Source of the DNA: Pseudomonadota bacterium
GTDB taxonomy: Bacteria; Pseudomonadota; Alphaproteobacteria; Rhizobiales; Devosiaceae
Direction of reading: 5' to 3'
Length of the DNA: 36,026 bases
Assembly (NCBI GenBank): GCA_023390785.1
Contig: JAEWCE010000282.1
Location: 1 to 36,026 of the forward strand
This document shows, in pieces, positions 7,420 to 15,209 of the stretch. The notes beneath the pieces were generated by a model. The model ran no database searches and was not told the origin of the DNA. It worked only from the letters and a program-made list of their open reading frames with translations. The position numbers and the translations under genes were made by a program. Positions within the stretch are counted from its first letter, which is position 1; every line of letters starts with the position of its first letter.

Positions 7420-7834
7420 TCTGCGGCATCCTTTGCGCTGCTGCCTTGAAGCGCTGGGCGAGCAGGTCGTCCTGCGCCACAAGGCGGATTAGTTGATGAA
7501 GTGACTGGGTCGCGAACCGCACATCCGGGGGCAGATTGGAGTTCAGGGCATGCGCGATCTGGTTGAGGTTATTGCCGACGCGCTTGAGCTCCGCCATCAG
7601 CGCGGGATCTAGCCGCGCCGCTAAATCCGAGGCCGCAACCTTCACCTCACCCTTGGAAACGAAACGCTCCGCGAGGCCGGAAATGCTCATCCGGGCAAGC
7701 CCCGCCTGAAGCTTGAGCCGTGCGTATTCGGCGGAGGTGACCCGGATGGAAATCAGCCGGTCGCGCGGGGCGTCGGGATGTGTGCGGCGTCGGGGCAATG
7801 ATCGAACTCCAATACAACAGTGCGGACGGCCCAT
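7334..7834 (-). CDS. mobC: MobC-like relaxosome accessory protein
   Basis: A 166-residue protein. A basic N-terminus is followed by a ribbon-helix-helix-like segment (RLISIRVTSAEYARLKLQAG) and the characteristic MobC signature LKRVGNNLNQIAHALN. MobC proteins bind near oriT and help the relaxase open the nic site. GGAGGG lies 7 nt upstream of the ATG at 7834. The last 86 bp overlap the start of the relaxase gene in a different frame, an arrangement common to mobC-mobA pairs. It is transcribed away from the coupling-protein gene at 8130, leaving a region of about 295 bp between them as the likely oriT. Confidence 0.85.
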   Translation of the reverse strand: MGRPHCCIGVRSLPRRRTHPDAPRDRLISIRVTSAEYARLKLQAGLARMSISGLAERFVSKGEVKVAASDLAARLDPALMAELKRVGNNLNQIAHALNSNLPPDVRFATQSLHQLIRLVAQDDLLAQRFKAAAQRMPQNDSAPPQAREEFQRSVHVHPARSAEGEL

Positions 7835-8129
7835 CTACGAGCCCTCCAGAACGCATTGTGAGGGGACCGCCGCGGCCCCTTCGCGGAAGCAGCGAGAGGA
7901 TTTGATTACGTAATCAAATCCACATCTCGCTACCCCGCCGCAATTTCTACGGCACTACCTCTCAGTACCGCGCTTAAATCTGGCCGGTACGCTAACCTGA
8001 AGGGCTTTGGCAGTGCAACAATGTTCTATGGTGAACCGTGAACTTGTGCTTTCGTGTGTGGAATGGCCATCGCCGCGCATGCTGTGAGCACGCACTCACC
8101 ATGCCCCTGTGTGTTTCGAGAATTTGTGA
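7835..8129. other. Candidate oriT/divergent promoter region with a 24-bp palindrome
   Basis: The region lies between the leftward mobC-relaxase pair and the rightward coupling-protein gene. It holds a perfect 24-bp palindrome at 7898-7921 (half-site ggatttgattac) and an imperfect GC-rich inverted repeat at 7861-7880 (agggg...cccct). oriT loci typically sit beside mobC/relaxase genes and carry inverted repeats next to nic. I cannot recognise a family-specific nic sequence, so oriT is inferred from position and structure. Confidence 0.55.
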
Positions 8130-9506
8130 TTGAAGCAAAGAGATTTTCCGCCGCGCGGCTCCGGCATCGAAGGCCGCAATGAATCCCCGCCCGCAGAAAT
8201 CTGGACGCACCCGTGGCAGCTGGACGACGACTGGGACTGGGCCCCGGGCAAGGTGCTGCTGGGGTCGTGGGAAGGGCGGGCGCTAGGGCTGTATGACAAC
8301 CGCCACGTGGTAACGGTTGCGGGCTCACGCAGCGGCAAATCGTCGACCGTGCTCAAGCCCAATCTGCGCCGCTATCCCGGCTCGGCCGTGGTGATCGATC
8401 CCAAGGGCGAGCTCTACCGCGACACGGCCGGCTACCGGAGGGCGCTCGGCCAGGAGGTCTACAAGCTCGATCCGTTCGGCGAGACGGAGGGGGTAAGCGC
8501 AGCGCACAACCCCTTCGACGAGCTTAAACGTGCGAAGCCCGAACATATCTCGGCGGATGGGGCGCTCTTTGCCGACGCGTTGATCATCTCCAATGAGAAG
8601 GACCCGCACTGGACCGACAGCGCCAAGAATCTGATCAAGGGCCTGACCCTGCACCTGATGGCGACGATGTCGGAAACCCCGGCCGTGTCCGACCTGCGCG
8701 CGGCGATCAACGGCACGCCCGCCGAGCTCGATGCGCTGTTTACGGCCATGACCACCTCGGAGGCGTTCGGCGGCACCGTCGCCAATATCGGCGCGGCGTT
8801 GCTGGGCAAGCACGAGGCGGGCGGCAAGGAGCTCTCGTCGATCATGTCGACGGCGGCCGAGCAGACAGCACCGCTGGACGACATCGCCGAGGTGCTGGGC
8901 CATTCGGATTTCACGCTGCGGGATTTAAGCCGACGGCGGATGACGATTTACGTCATCCTGCCCGGCATGCGGATGGGGACGCATTTCCGGTGGTTGCGGC
9001 TGTTCATCCAGCAGGCGCTGGCGGCGATGGAGCGCTCGCCGGTGCCGGAGGGCGAGCTTCCGGTTTGGTTCGTGCTCGAGGAGTTCGCTTCGCTCGGTTA
9101 CATGCGCACCATCGAAACCGCAGCGGGCCTGACCGCCGGGTTCGGCGTCATGCTGTGGTCGGTGCTGCAGGATCTGACGCAGCTTAAGACGCATTATCCC
9201 AACTCGTGGGAGACGTTTCTTGGGAATGCCGGGATCGTGCAGGCATTTGCCAACGCGGACCTGACCACGACCGATCATCTCTCGCAGCGCCTTGGGATGA
9301 CACAGGTGATGGACCGGCAGGTGGTGCGGGTTCAGGGCGCGGGCATGGCCGCCGGGGATACCGGCCTGCGTCAGACGCCGCGCGCGGTGCGTCTTCTGGA
9401 CCCGAACGAAATCACGCGCCACTTCGCCCGCGAGACCCGCCGCCAGCTGATCCTCGTGCCGGGGCAACTGCCTACCTACATGGAGCGCCTGAGGGCCGAG
9501 GAGTGA
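8130..9506 (+). CDS. TraG/VirD4-type coupling protein lacking membrane segments
   Basis: A 458-residue ATPase that would link the relaxosome to a type IV secretion channel. Walker A is GSRSGKSS (residues 65-72), followed by the family pattern SAVVIDPKGELYRDTAGYR; Walker B is VWFVLEEF (312-319); DLTQLKTHYPNSWETFLGNA is the usual late T4CP motif. Usual members are about 600 residues with two N-terminal transmembrane helices; here translation starts just before the ATPase domain (TTG at 8130) and no in-frame membrane segment exists upstream. It may be a natural soluble coupling protein of a mobilizable element or an N-terminally deleted form. It diverges from mobC-relaxase and converges on the small gene ending at 9551. 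Confidence 0.9.
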   Translation: MKQRDFPPRGSGIEGRNESPPAEIWTHPWQLDDDWDWAPGKVLLGSWEGRALGLYDNRHVVTVAGSRSGKSSTVLKPNLRRYPGSAVVIDPKGELYRDTAGYRRALGQEVYKLDPFGETEGVSAAHNPFDELKRAKPEHISADGALFADALIISNEKDPHWTDSAKNLIKGLTLHLMATMSETPAVSDLRAAINGTPAELDALFTAMTTSEAFGGTVANIGAALLGKHEAGGKELSSIMSTAAEQTAPLDDIAEVLGHSDFTLRDLSRRRMTIYVILPGMRMGTHFRWLRLFIQQALAAMERSPVPEGELPVWFVLEEFASLGYMRTIETAAGLTAGFGVMLWSVLQDLTQLKTHYPNSWETFLGNAGIVQAFANADLTTTDHLSQRLGMTQVMDRQVVRVQGAGMAAGDTGLRQTPRAVRLLDPNEITRHFARETRRQLILVPGQLPTYMERLRAEE

Positions 9507-9512
9507 CCAGAA

Positions 9513-9537
9513 CCGGAAGGGCGGATTGCCCTTCCGG
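9513..9537. terminator. Hairpin between convergent genes
   Basis: A perfect 10-bp stem (ccggaagggc / gcccttccgg) with a 5-nt loop lies between the end of the coupling-protein gene and the end of the gene at 9551. No clear T-run follows on either strand, so it is a terminator-like hairpin that could act in both directions. Confidence 0.5.
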
Positions 9538-9550
9538 CTGCTCTGCCCTC

Positions 9551-9787
9551 CTAAGCCGCCGGTGCGGCTTCTTCGGGCACGGCTTCCTCTTCATCCCGGC
9601 GCTCGAGGATCACCACGCGGCCGAGGAGCGGAGCGGATTCCAGAACCACGTTCATGCCGGTTCCGCCGTTTTTGTGGCTCCATGCCGCGCCGATGCGGCG
9701 CCAGATTTCGCGTTCGTCCTTCTCCTTGTCCCCGATCACCTGCCAGACAATGTGGGTGGGGCGTTTGTCGTTGCTGTTGGTCGTCAT
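9551..9787 (-). CDS. Small conserved element protein, paralogue of the protein at 21371
   Basis: A 78-residue protein, MTTNSNDKRPTHIVWQVIGD..., then WRRIGAAWSHKNGGTGMNVV and a tail rich in E and A. It clearly resembles the 85-residue protein at 21371-21628 (shared pattern GD...W-x-R-[IV]-GAA[WF]...G-x-G-x-N-[LV]-VL...GR-[LV]-V). Family function is unknown. I choose ATG 9787 because AAGGAG lies 7 nt upstream; an ATG two codons earlier is possible. A frame extending to 10420 covers the GC-rich leader and is probably not coding. Confidence 0.75.
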   Translation of the reverse strand: MTTNSNDKRPTHIVWQVIGDKEKDEREIWRRIGAAWSHKNGGTGMNVVLESAPLLGRVVILERRDEEEAVPEEAAPAA

Positions 9788-10292
9788 GTTCATTCTCCTT
9801 TTGCTGTCGTTGTCGAGCCGGACATGAGCGCCCGGCTTCATGGGGACCAGTTTCCGGAACGGCAAAGAGGCCCGGTCAAACGCCGCGCCTGAAGGCGCGC
9901 CCCACGGGGGCGGACCTGGCAGGGGGTGCGCAGCAACCCCGAAGGGAGCCGCGTTGAACGGGCCTCGACGTTCCGGTAGGCCCCCATGAACCTCAAAGCC
10001 GGGCAGCGTTCCGGAGCGGGAACGACAGCAAAAGAAGAAGGCTCGGTAGGCGACTGGAGGCGACAAGCGCACCATCGCCTGCAGCCAAGGCTGGTGATTA
10101 TGGAACGGGGAAAAATAACAAGCCGAAATTGCCCCGGTACGGCATGGAATACGCCCGAGGCAGGCGGTCACCATTGGTTGGCGCCAGTCCTCTTCGCCGG
10201 TCGGCCTGATCGGGCATGGCGGGATGAGGGGAAGCCGCGCCCGAAGATTGCCTATGGAAGCGACAGCGCAGCCCGAAAAGCCGCCCTGCCGA
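9788..10292 (-). other. Long GC-rich leader upstream of the 9787 gene
   Basis: About 500 bp without a convincing gene. The minus strand holds many short inverted repeats and stretches such as cccttcggggttgctgc. Similar GC-rich, hairpin-rich tracts precede the genes starting at 14722 and 20955. It may be a structured 5' leader or a regulatory region. Confidence 0.4.
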
Positions 10293-10478
10293 TCACTGTC
10301 TAGTCGGCGTTTCCGGCTCTGAGGCCTGCAATAACGTCCCCTGAATCGCACGGTACCGAGGCGCCATTTCGGCGTCATGAATGTCGACCCAGTCGTCCTT
10401 TGGCATGATGATCGCACCAAGGGAGGGTGAGCGCGCCAGGAGAACCATCACCACCCAGCTGAGAAGCCCAGCTGTCAT
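10293..10478 (-). CDS. Short partial paralogue of the adjacent protease N-terminus
   Basis: A 61-residue product: a signal-like N-terminus (MTAGLLSWVVMVLLARSPSL) followed by GAIIMPKDDWVDIHDAE, which closely matches AAIIGPKDDWIDIRDAE of the protease encoded just upstream, then an unrelated tail. The start overlaps the upstream stop (ATGA). It lacks every protease motif. It is either the stump of a duplicated protease gene or a small exported peptide that shares the N-terminal segment. Expression is plausible by coupling; function is unknown. Confidence 0.5.
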   Translation of the reverse strand: MTAGLLSWVVMVLLARSPSLGAIIMPKDDWVDIHDAEMAPRYRAIQGTLLQASEPETPTRQ

Positions 10479-11458
10479 TTTAGGGCGCCCGACCTGGAAA
10501 CAAACTGACTTAGGAAGTTTTCATCGATAGTCTGGTTTACTGATGTGTTGTTCTGGAAATCCCACGCTTGGTAATCTCCAACCTTTTGCATATTACCCTG
10601 ATGAATGGCGACAGGGTCGAGAGCCGAGACCGCCCCCTTGTCAAAACTGTTAGGCGTCAAAAGCAAGCCTCCAGAGTTGCCGAAAGTGTTATCGCAGTCG
10701 GTATCCAGTATGCCTGGTCTCGTCGGTTTGAACGATGGCGGCCGCATCACGATACAAAACTCTGCTCGAACCTGGCTAGGCGTTGCAGGATTGATTGACA
10801 CAAAGAGCACCCGGTCATTTTGCCGAACATTCCGCACGGCGTCCGAGCTAATGATCAGTGGAGCTTCTGGTTCGATGCCCTTCAGCTCAACGCGAGCCCG
10901 ATCGTTCCAGAACGCCTTTTTATATCCATCCTTTGACCCTAGCCGTAGCGAGGTCGGGTTGTAGGCAAGTTCGATTGAAGGGTCGGTGTACGGGCTGAAT
11001 GTGCACGTTCTCCAATTTGGCTCCCAAGTGTCTGGATCGTGCATGAAGCCGTGCCAGTTCGTGTAGAGATAGACCGAGCCGTCTGACGGGTCCTTCAACG
11101 CCCAGGCATTGAGGTAGCCGCCGCAGTTCATACGATAGCCGGCCTTCAGAATGGCATCGATCTGATCATGTGAGAGGCCGCAGGCAAGGTGAGGATCGGC
11201 GTTGGGAGGGCATGCCTTCTCCGCGTCACGAATGTCGATCCAGTCGTCCTTTGGCCCGATGATCGCGGCGGAGGACGGATAGCACCCGATACCTAGGATT
11301 AGTGCGATTAGCAGGTCGCGGAGGATCGATGTGTTGTAGCGCCCCGCCGTTGCCCATGCTTTGATACCATGCTGCATGTCTGCTATTGACGCGCCTTCGT
11401 GTGACGGAGCCGACCAGACACTCGAATATCGGTCCCGCCGTATTGACGTCGAATACAT
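10475..11458 (-). CDS. Exported trypsin-like serine protease homologue
   Basis: A 327-residue protein. A hydrophobic export segment occupies about residues 47-65 (ILRDLLIALILGIGCYPSSA), so the true start may be Met28 at 11377; I keep the longer frame because neither start has a good ribosome-binding site. The mature part has a candidate catalytic His (WHGF, H136) and the serine motif DCDNTFGNSGGLLL (S262), giving the chymotrypsin-fold GNSGG signature. The His environment is diverged from T-A-A-H, so activity is uncertain. It lies head to head with another GNSGG protein at 11511, separated by about 50 bp, and is followed by a short overlapping gene carrying a copy of its own N-terminus. Base composition is more AT-rich than the flanks. 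Confidence 0.75.
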   Translation of the reverse strand: MYSTSIRRDRYSSVWSAPSHEGASIADMQHGIKAWATAGRYNTSILRDLLIALILGIGCYPSSAAIIGPKDDWIDIRDAEKACPPNADPHLACGLSHDQIDAILKAGYRMNCGGYLNAWALKDPSDGSVYLYTNWHGFMHDPDTWEPNWRTCTFSPYTDPSIELAYNPTSLRLGSKDGYKKAFWNDRARVELKGIEPEAPLIISSDAVRNVRQNDRVLFVSINPATPSQVRAEFCIVMRPPSFKPTRPGILDTDCDNTFGNSGGLLLTPNSFDKGAVSALDPVAIHQGNMQKVGDYQAWDFQNNTSVNQTIDENFLSQFVSRSGALK

Positions 11459-11510
11459 GCAAAGCGCACCATAAAGCTCAGCATGGTATCAGAGACTAAG
11501 CTGCGCAAAG

Positions 11511-12482
11511 ATGACAGGTCAACCTCCCTATGTATTGGCTCTCACACTTGTTCTCATGCTTTGTCCTGCAGCCACAGCTCGGGGCGGGGAGCCGAACCAA
11601 GGTTTGTCACTACTCGGCGACGAGAATGGGGTCCTTGTTGAAGTTGCCCCAATCGGGCCGGCTGGAGTCGAGATCGTCCGGGTCTCCCAGAGGACAATTG
11701 TTGGATCGTCCGATGGCTGGAAGCCGCTCGAGGAGATAGACGACGTCAGCGAACAAACTAAGCAAGCGCTTCTGAAGGCCGCGGCGGATTACTATTGTTA
11801 TGACTCACCTGGCCATGTGCGATTTGCAAACGCATGGTTCCTTAATCGTGACGGGCGCAATTTTTATACCGCGGCGCATGCGATCGTAGAGAGGGGTGAA
11901 CTCCTTCTCGGTTTGGACAGGTGCTATCTGCATCTATTGACCGAACCGAACCCCTACGATCATTCGCATCCCGTCTCGGCCGACGTCGCCAATTACGGTC
12001 TCCCTGTGCATCGGGATCAAGATGGCACTTATGGACCCGTTAGTCTTCTTGTTGACCGTGCGAAAATCCCATTGCTAGGGGCGATCCCCGACGCCGCGCC
12101 GCTAACCGAGATGGGCGTAATGCAGACCAATGGTGCGCCGCTTCTCCTCGTGACCAGTCGGTTCCTCGACGGTAAACCCGGCCTCTTGGCTCAGCACTGC
12201 ACACTGAAGAAGAAGTTTAAGGGTCCGCCGGGCCTGCCAGGTGCCATATTTACCGACTGCTCCCACTTCGATGGCAATTCTGGCGGGCTGTACCTCGCGA
12301 AGGACCAAGGGTCCTGTCGTCCAATTCGAGGGATCACGGTATGCGACTGGAAACCGGTGGCTATGCACAGCCGGGCAAGGCAAGGCGGGCCTGACCACGG
12401 CGAGTGGGACGAACAAACCAACACGGCAATGGGTGTACGGATGGATGAGCCGGGGTTTTTCGATTTCTCCCCGAGTCCATAA
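11511..12482 (+). CDS. Exported trypsin-like serine protease homologue
   Basis: A 323-residue protein with a cleavable signal (MTGQPPYVLALTLVLMLCPA, about residues 1-24). The catalytic His lies in NFYTAAHAIV (H123), close to the classic T-A-A-H, and the serine in DCSHFDGNSGGLYL (S257). The Asp is not obvious; VSLLVDRAKI near residues 177-186 takes the place of the usual D-x-A-L-L segment. Function is probably periplasmic or extracellular proteolysis or an inactive binding version. It is divergent from the related protease at 10475-11458, so one short intergenic region probably drives both genes. The substrate is unknown. Confidence 0.78.
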   Translation: MTGQPPYVLALTLVLMLCPAATARGGEPNQGLSLLGDENGVLVEVAPIGPAGVEIVRVSQRTIVGSSDGWKPLEEIDDVSEQTKQALLKAAADYYCYDSPGHVRFANAWFLNRDGRNFYTAAHAIVERGELLLGLDRCYLHLLTEPNPYDHSHPVSADVANYGLPVHRDQDGTYGPVSLLVDRAKIPLLGAIPDAAPLTEMGVMQTNGAPLLLVTSRFLDGKPGLLAQHCTLKKKFKGPPGLPGAIFTDCSHFDGNSGGLYLAKDQGSCRPIRGITVCDWKPVAMHSRARQGGPDHGEWDEQTNTAMGVRMDEPGFFDFSPSP

Positions 12483-12552
12483 GATCGCTGTTTCCACTTC
12501 TGGTGGTGATTCCAGTAAGGTCTCTACGAGTTCGGCCAGAGGCGGTGTTCAT

Positions 12553-12929
12553 CCACTAGAGAGTGGACTCATAACGCTTTGGCCCCGACGCGGATTGAAG
12601 CAATGAGGACGGCAGCAAGGAAGTTTCGGGTGAGCTTATCGGCGCGCGTGCGCTAGCGGGTAGCAACGCGCCTGAGCTTGAGAAAGAAGCGCTCGATGAG
12701 TTTGCGTATCTGTAGATCGCGGGGTCCAATCGTGCGAGCCACCAACATGCAGCGGGTGGTAAAAAGGAGTCCGGATCACGCCATCGGCCGCTCCCGTGGG
12801 GGATTGATCACCAAGATCCATGCTGTCGTGAACCAGGATGGCATGGCTGTGTCGGTTGGGCAGCAGCGGAGCGATCGCTGCCCACTCCTTCTCACTCAAA
12901 TCGAGTCGTGGGCCCATCAAGCCCTCCAT
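12553..12929. pseudogene. Scrambled remnant of an IS5-family transposase
   Basis: Three fragments of IS5-type transposase are visible in mixed orientation. On the minus strand from ATG 12929 is LDLSEKEWAAIAPLLPN, the usual ORFA opening. On the plus strand near 12773-12838 is HAIGRSRGGLITKIHAVVN, an ORFB motif. On the minus strand around 12700-12590 is IERFFLKLRRVATR, stop, then KLTRNFLAAVLIAS, the usual C-terminal end with an in-frame TAG. No intact transposase or clear terminal repeats remain, so the element is dead. The opposite orientations imply internal inversion or two overlapping insertions. Confidence 0.8.
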
Positions 12930-12985
12930 CGAGGAGCTTGAATCACGATCTCACGCCAAACGGATTCCCGTTATGGGTTCACGAC

Positions 12986-14722
12986 CTAGTCGGCTCCGCT
13001 GAGGTCTTCGCCGTCATCGTCGTCCCGTGTTTCGCCGGGGGCATCGCGCGCGGTGCTGCGCAGGAGCGGTGCGGGCAACCAGCCGCGCGCGGTGAGCGCA
13101 GAGGCGGTCCGCATGGCGGCTTCGCGCTTCTTGAGGGTCGCAACCACCGCCGCCTGCTGCACCTCGCCGCTCTGGGTCAGGAAGGCGGTCATCTGCGCCT
13201 TGGAGAGCCGCAGGAAGAACCCGTCCACCTCCGGCAGCCAGTGCGCGTGCATGTCGAGCTGAAGGGCATCGGCAAGCAGGTCGGCATGCGCTCGGCCGGA
13301 GCGATAGCCGGTCTTGGTCTCGACCGCGTTGACCGACAGGGCAGCGAGGATGCCAAGGGCATCGAGCAGGCCCGCATGATCGAGGGTAAGGCACCATCCC
13401 CAGAGCAACGCAGGGTCGGACGGAATACGCGCAAGCCATTGGCCGACGAGCGAAGCAAAGTCGGCATGGGCGCTGCACTCGGTTGGGGATTTGACATGCC
13501 GGTCGAGCGGCTCGCTGTGGGCGGAGAGCTCAAGGTAGGACGACACCGCCGCAGCCGGATAGAACAGCGAGAGCCCAAGCGCGTGAACAACGCTGGCCAG
13601 AGCTAGCCTGTTATTCCGGGCAAGGGCGAGCCGCAGCGCCGCCGTCCGATGCCCGCTTAAATCCTCGATCTGGGCGGCATTGAGCGCCGCATGGTCAGCA
13701 CTGGATTTGACCGGATGTTTTTTCGCTTCGCGCCGCAGCGTCTCGGGATGGACGAGGCCGCGCTCGACGCGCAGAGCGCCGTCGTGTCCGATGGTCAGCT
13801 TCGCCCCGGCCCGGGCCATGTCCGCTGCATCGAACACATCCTCGTCCGAGCCGTCGACCGCGCGCGGATAGACCCGCCCGTAATGCACGGTGTAGTCGGG
13901 CCGGAGTTCGATTGCGACCCACTGCCAGCCTTCCGCCCTGATGCTCCCCGCTTCCGCTTCGAGCCGCTCGGTTGCAAGGCGCTCGACCAGTGCGGCATCG
14001 GACAGCACCGCTTCATCCATGTCGCCGAACAGGTCGGTGATGACCACGCCGCCCGCTGCTTCATAGGCCTCGATACCGACGAAGCGCGCAAGGCGGTCGC
14101 CCGCCCGCATGCCTTCCTTGGTCAGGGCGCGGCGGATCGCATCGGAACCGTTGTTCCAGTCCGGCAGGTCGCCCCACGCGGCTTCCTGCGCGGCGTGATC
14201 TTCGACGAGGGCAAAGGCCATCATCTGGGAAAGATCGAGCTTGCCGTGGCGAAACAGCGTGCGCAGCAAAGGCGACACCGACGCCAGCCTGAGCCGCTGG
14301 CGCACGATGGTCTCGGTGACGCCGAAGCGGGCCGCAACGTCCGGGATCGCCATGCCCTCAGAGACGAGGTGCTGGAACGCCGCGCACTGATCGTCGGGAT
14401 GCATCGCCTCGCGCAGGGTGTTTTCGGCGAGGGAGATTTCGGTGGGGTCATCGCCTTCGTCCAGCACGGCGCAAGGAATGACAACGTCGTTCGCGATCCT
14501 GCCCTCCTTCATCAGGCGCCTGAGCGCTTCGAGCCTGCGGCCTCCGGCGACGACTTCGTAGCGGTTGCCGGTGGTGGGTTTGACATTGAGGTTCTGCCGC
14601 AGCCCGTGTGCCTCGATGGAGGCCATGAGGGCTTCGACTGCCCGGCTGTGATGGGTCCGGCGGACGTTGGATTTGGAATGGACCAGCTGCCGCAGGGGTA
14701 TCTCCTTCGTAGTCATAATCAT
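12986..14722 (-). CDS. ParB/KorB-like DNA-binding protein of mobile elements
   Basis: A 578-residue protein. The N-terminal ParB nuclease-like domain starts with MTTKEIPLRQLVHSKSNVRR and has the core box VVAGGRRLEALRRL (about residues 58-71), the DDPTEISLAENTLREAMHPD segment, and a helix-turn-helix (IPDVAARFGVTETIVRQRLR, about residues 127-146). A long C-terminal region of unknown fold follows. Such proteins are frequent on alphaproteobacterial plasmids and integrative elements, where they act in maintenance or regulation; no ParA partner is present, so true partitioning is doubtful. AAGGAG lies upstream of the ATG at 14722. A long structured leader precedes it. Confidence 0.88.
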   Translation of the reverse strand: MIMTTKEIPLRQLVHSKSNVRRTHHSRAVEALMASIEAHGLRQNLNVKPTTGNRYEVVAGGRRLEALRRLMKEGRIANDVVIPCAVLDEGDDPTEISLAENTLREAMHPDDQCAAFQHLVSEGMAIPDVAARFGVTETIVRQRLRLASVSPLLRTLFRHGKLDLSQMMAFALVEDHAAQEAAWGDLPDWNNGSDAIRRALTKEGMRAGDRLARFVGIEAYEAAGGVVITDLFGDMDEAVLSDAALVERLATERLEAEAGSIRAEGWQWVAIELRPDYTVHYGRVYPRAVDGSDEDVFDAADMARAGAKLTIGHDGALRVERGLVHPETLRREAKKHPVKSSADHAALNAAQIEDLSGHRTAALRLALARNNRLALASVVHALGLSLFYPAAAVSSYLELSAHSEPLDRHVKSPTECSAHADFASLVGQWLARIPSDPALLWGWCLTLDHAGLLDALGILAALSVNAVETKTGYRSGRAHADLLADALQLDMHAHWLPEVDGFFLRLSKAQMTAFLTQSGEVQQAAVVATLKKREAAMRTASALTARGWLPAPLLRSTARDAPGETRDDDDGEDLSGAD

Positions 14723-15071
14723 GTTCTTACTCCTTGTTGTTCGTGGGTTTCAGGCGGAAAAAGGCCGCCATGAAACCCTGCCTCGTGGCGAACAGCGGGG
14801 TAGCAAGGTGCAAGGGAGGGGGATCACCCGGCCTGGCAGGGAGCGAAGCGACCGAAGGCTGGGGAAACCCTTGCGCCGCGCGAGGGCGGCGCCCTTAGCC
14901 CGTCCGCTCGTCGAGCGGACAGAAGACGGATTCCGCTGTCCAGCGGACGAAAGACCGATCCGCAAGGGATCGAAGCCGGATGGCGAAGACCCGTACGGGG
15001 CTTCGTTTACGAGAGCCCGGGCCGCCCTCCGGCGGCTGCGGTAGAAGACGGGCTCTCTTTAAGGACAATCG
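14723..15071. other. GC-rich hairpin-rich leader between divergent genes
   Basis: About 350 bp between the ParB-like gene (minus) and the small ORF at 15072 (plus). No gene is convincing. It contains several repeats and inverted repeats, for example ccgtccgctcgtcgagcgga at 14899-14918 and related gtccgctg.../cagcggac copies nearby, and a gagcccgg/ccgggctc pair. On the minus strand it forms the upstream leader of the ParB-like gene. Confidence 0.4.
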
Positions 15072-15209
15072 ATGTTTGAAGGCAGCGCCGGATTGACGTT
15101 CGTCGGCAGCGCTGGAATCGTGTTTTCCGGTTTCAAGGCGTCGCGACCTTCGTCGCGAACGATATTGTTTGAAGCGTACGATCAAGCCTTTTTTGGAGAA
15201 GACGTCTGA
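15072..15209 (+). CDS. Possible 45-aa upstream ORF coupled to the membrane protein gene
   Basis: ATG at 15072 follows AAGGAC at good spacing and opens MFEGSAGLTFVGSAGIVFSG..., 45 residues, ending in TGA at 15207-15209 whose A begins the ATG of the next gene (TGATG). The peptide contains an internal near-repeat, EGSAGLTF/VGSAGIVF. The overlap suggests translational coupling or a leader peptide. It is short and has no family support, so it could be a chance frame. Confidence 0.4.
   Translation: MFEGSAGLTFVGSAGIVFSGFKASRPSSRTILFEAYDQAFFGEDV

Noticed and set aside
9551..10420. 289-aa minus-strand protein extending upstream of the small gene at 9787
   Set aside because: Family resemblance and ribosome-binding site are only at 9787; the extension is Pro/Arg/Cys-rich with no resemblance to a protein and covers a hairpin-rich leader.
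12636..12941. Active IS5-type transposase genes
   Set aside because: Fragments are in opposite orientations, contain a stop and lack continuity, so only remnants remain.
12986..14722. Plasmid replication/partition module
   Set aside because: The ParB-like gene has no ParA or replication initiator next to it, and the element is flanked by tRNA attachment sites, so a chromosomal integrated element fits better.
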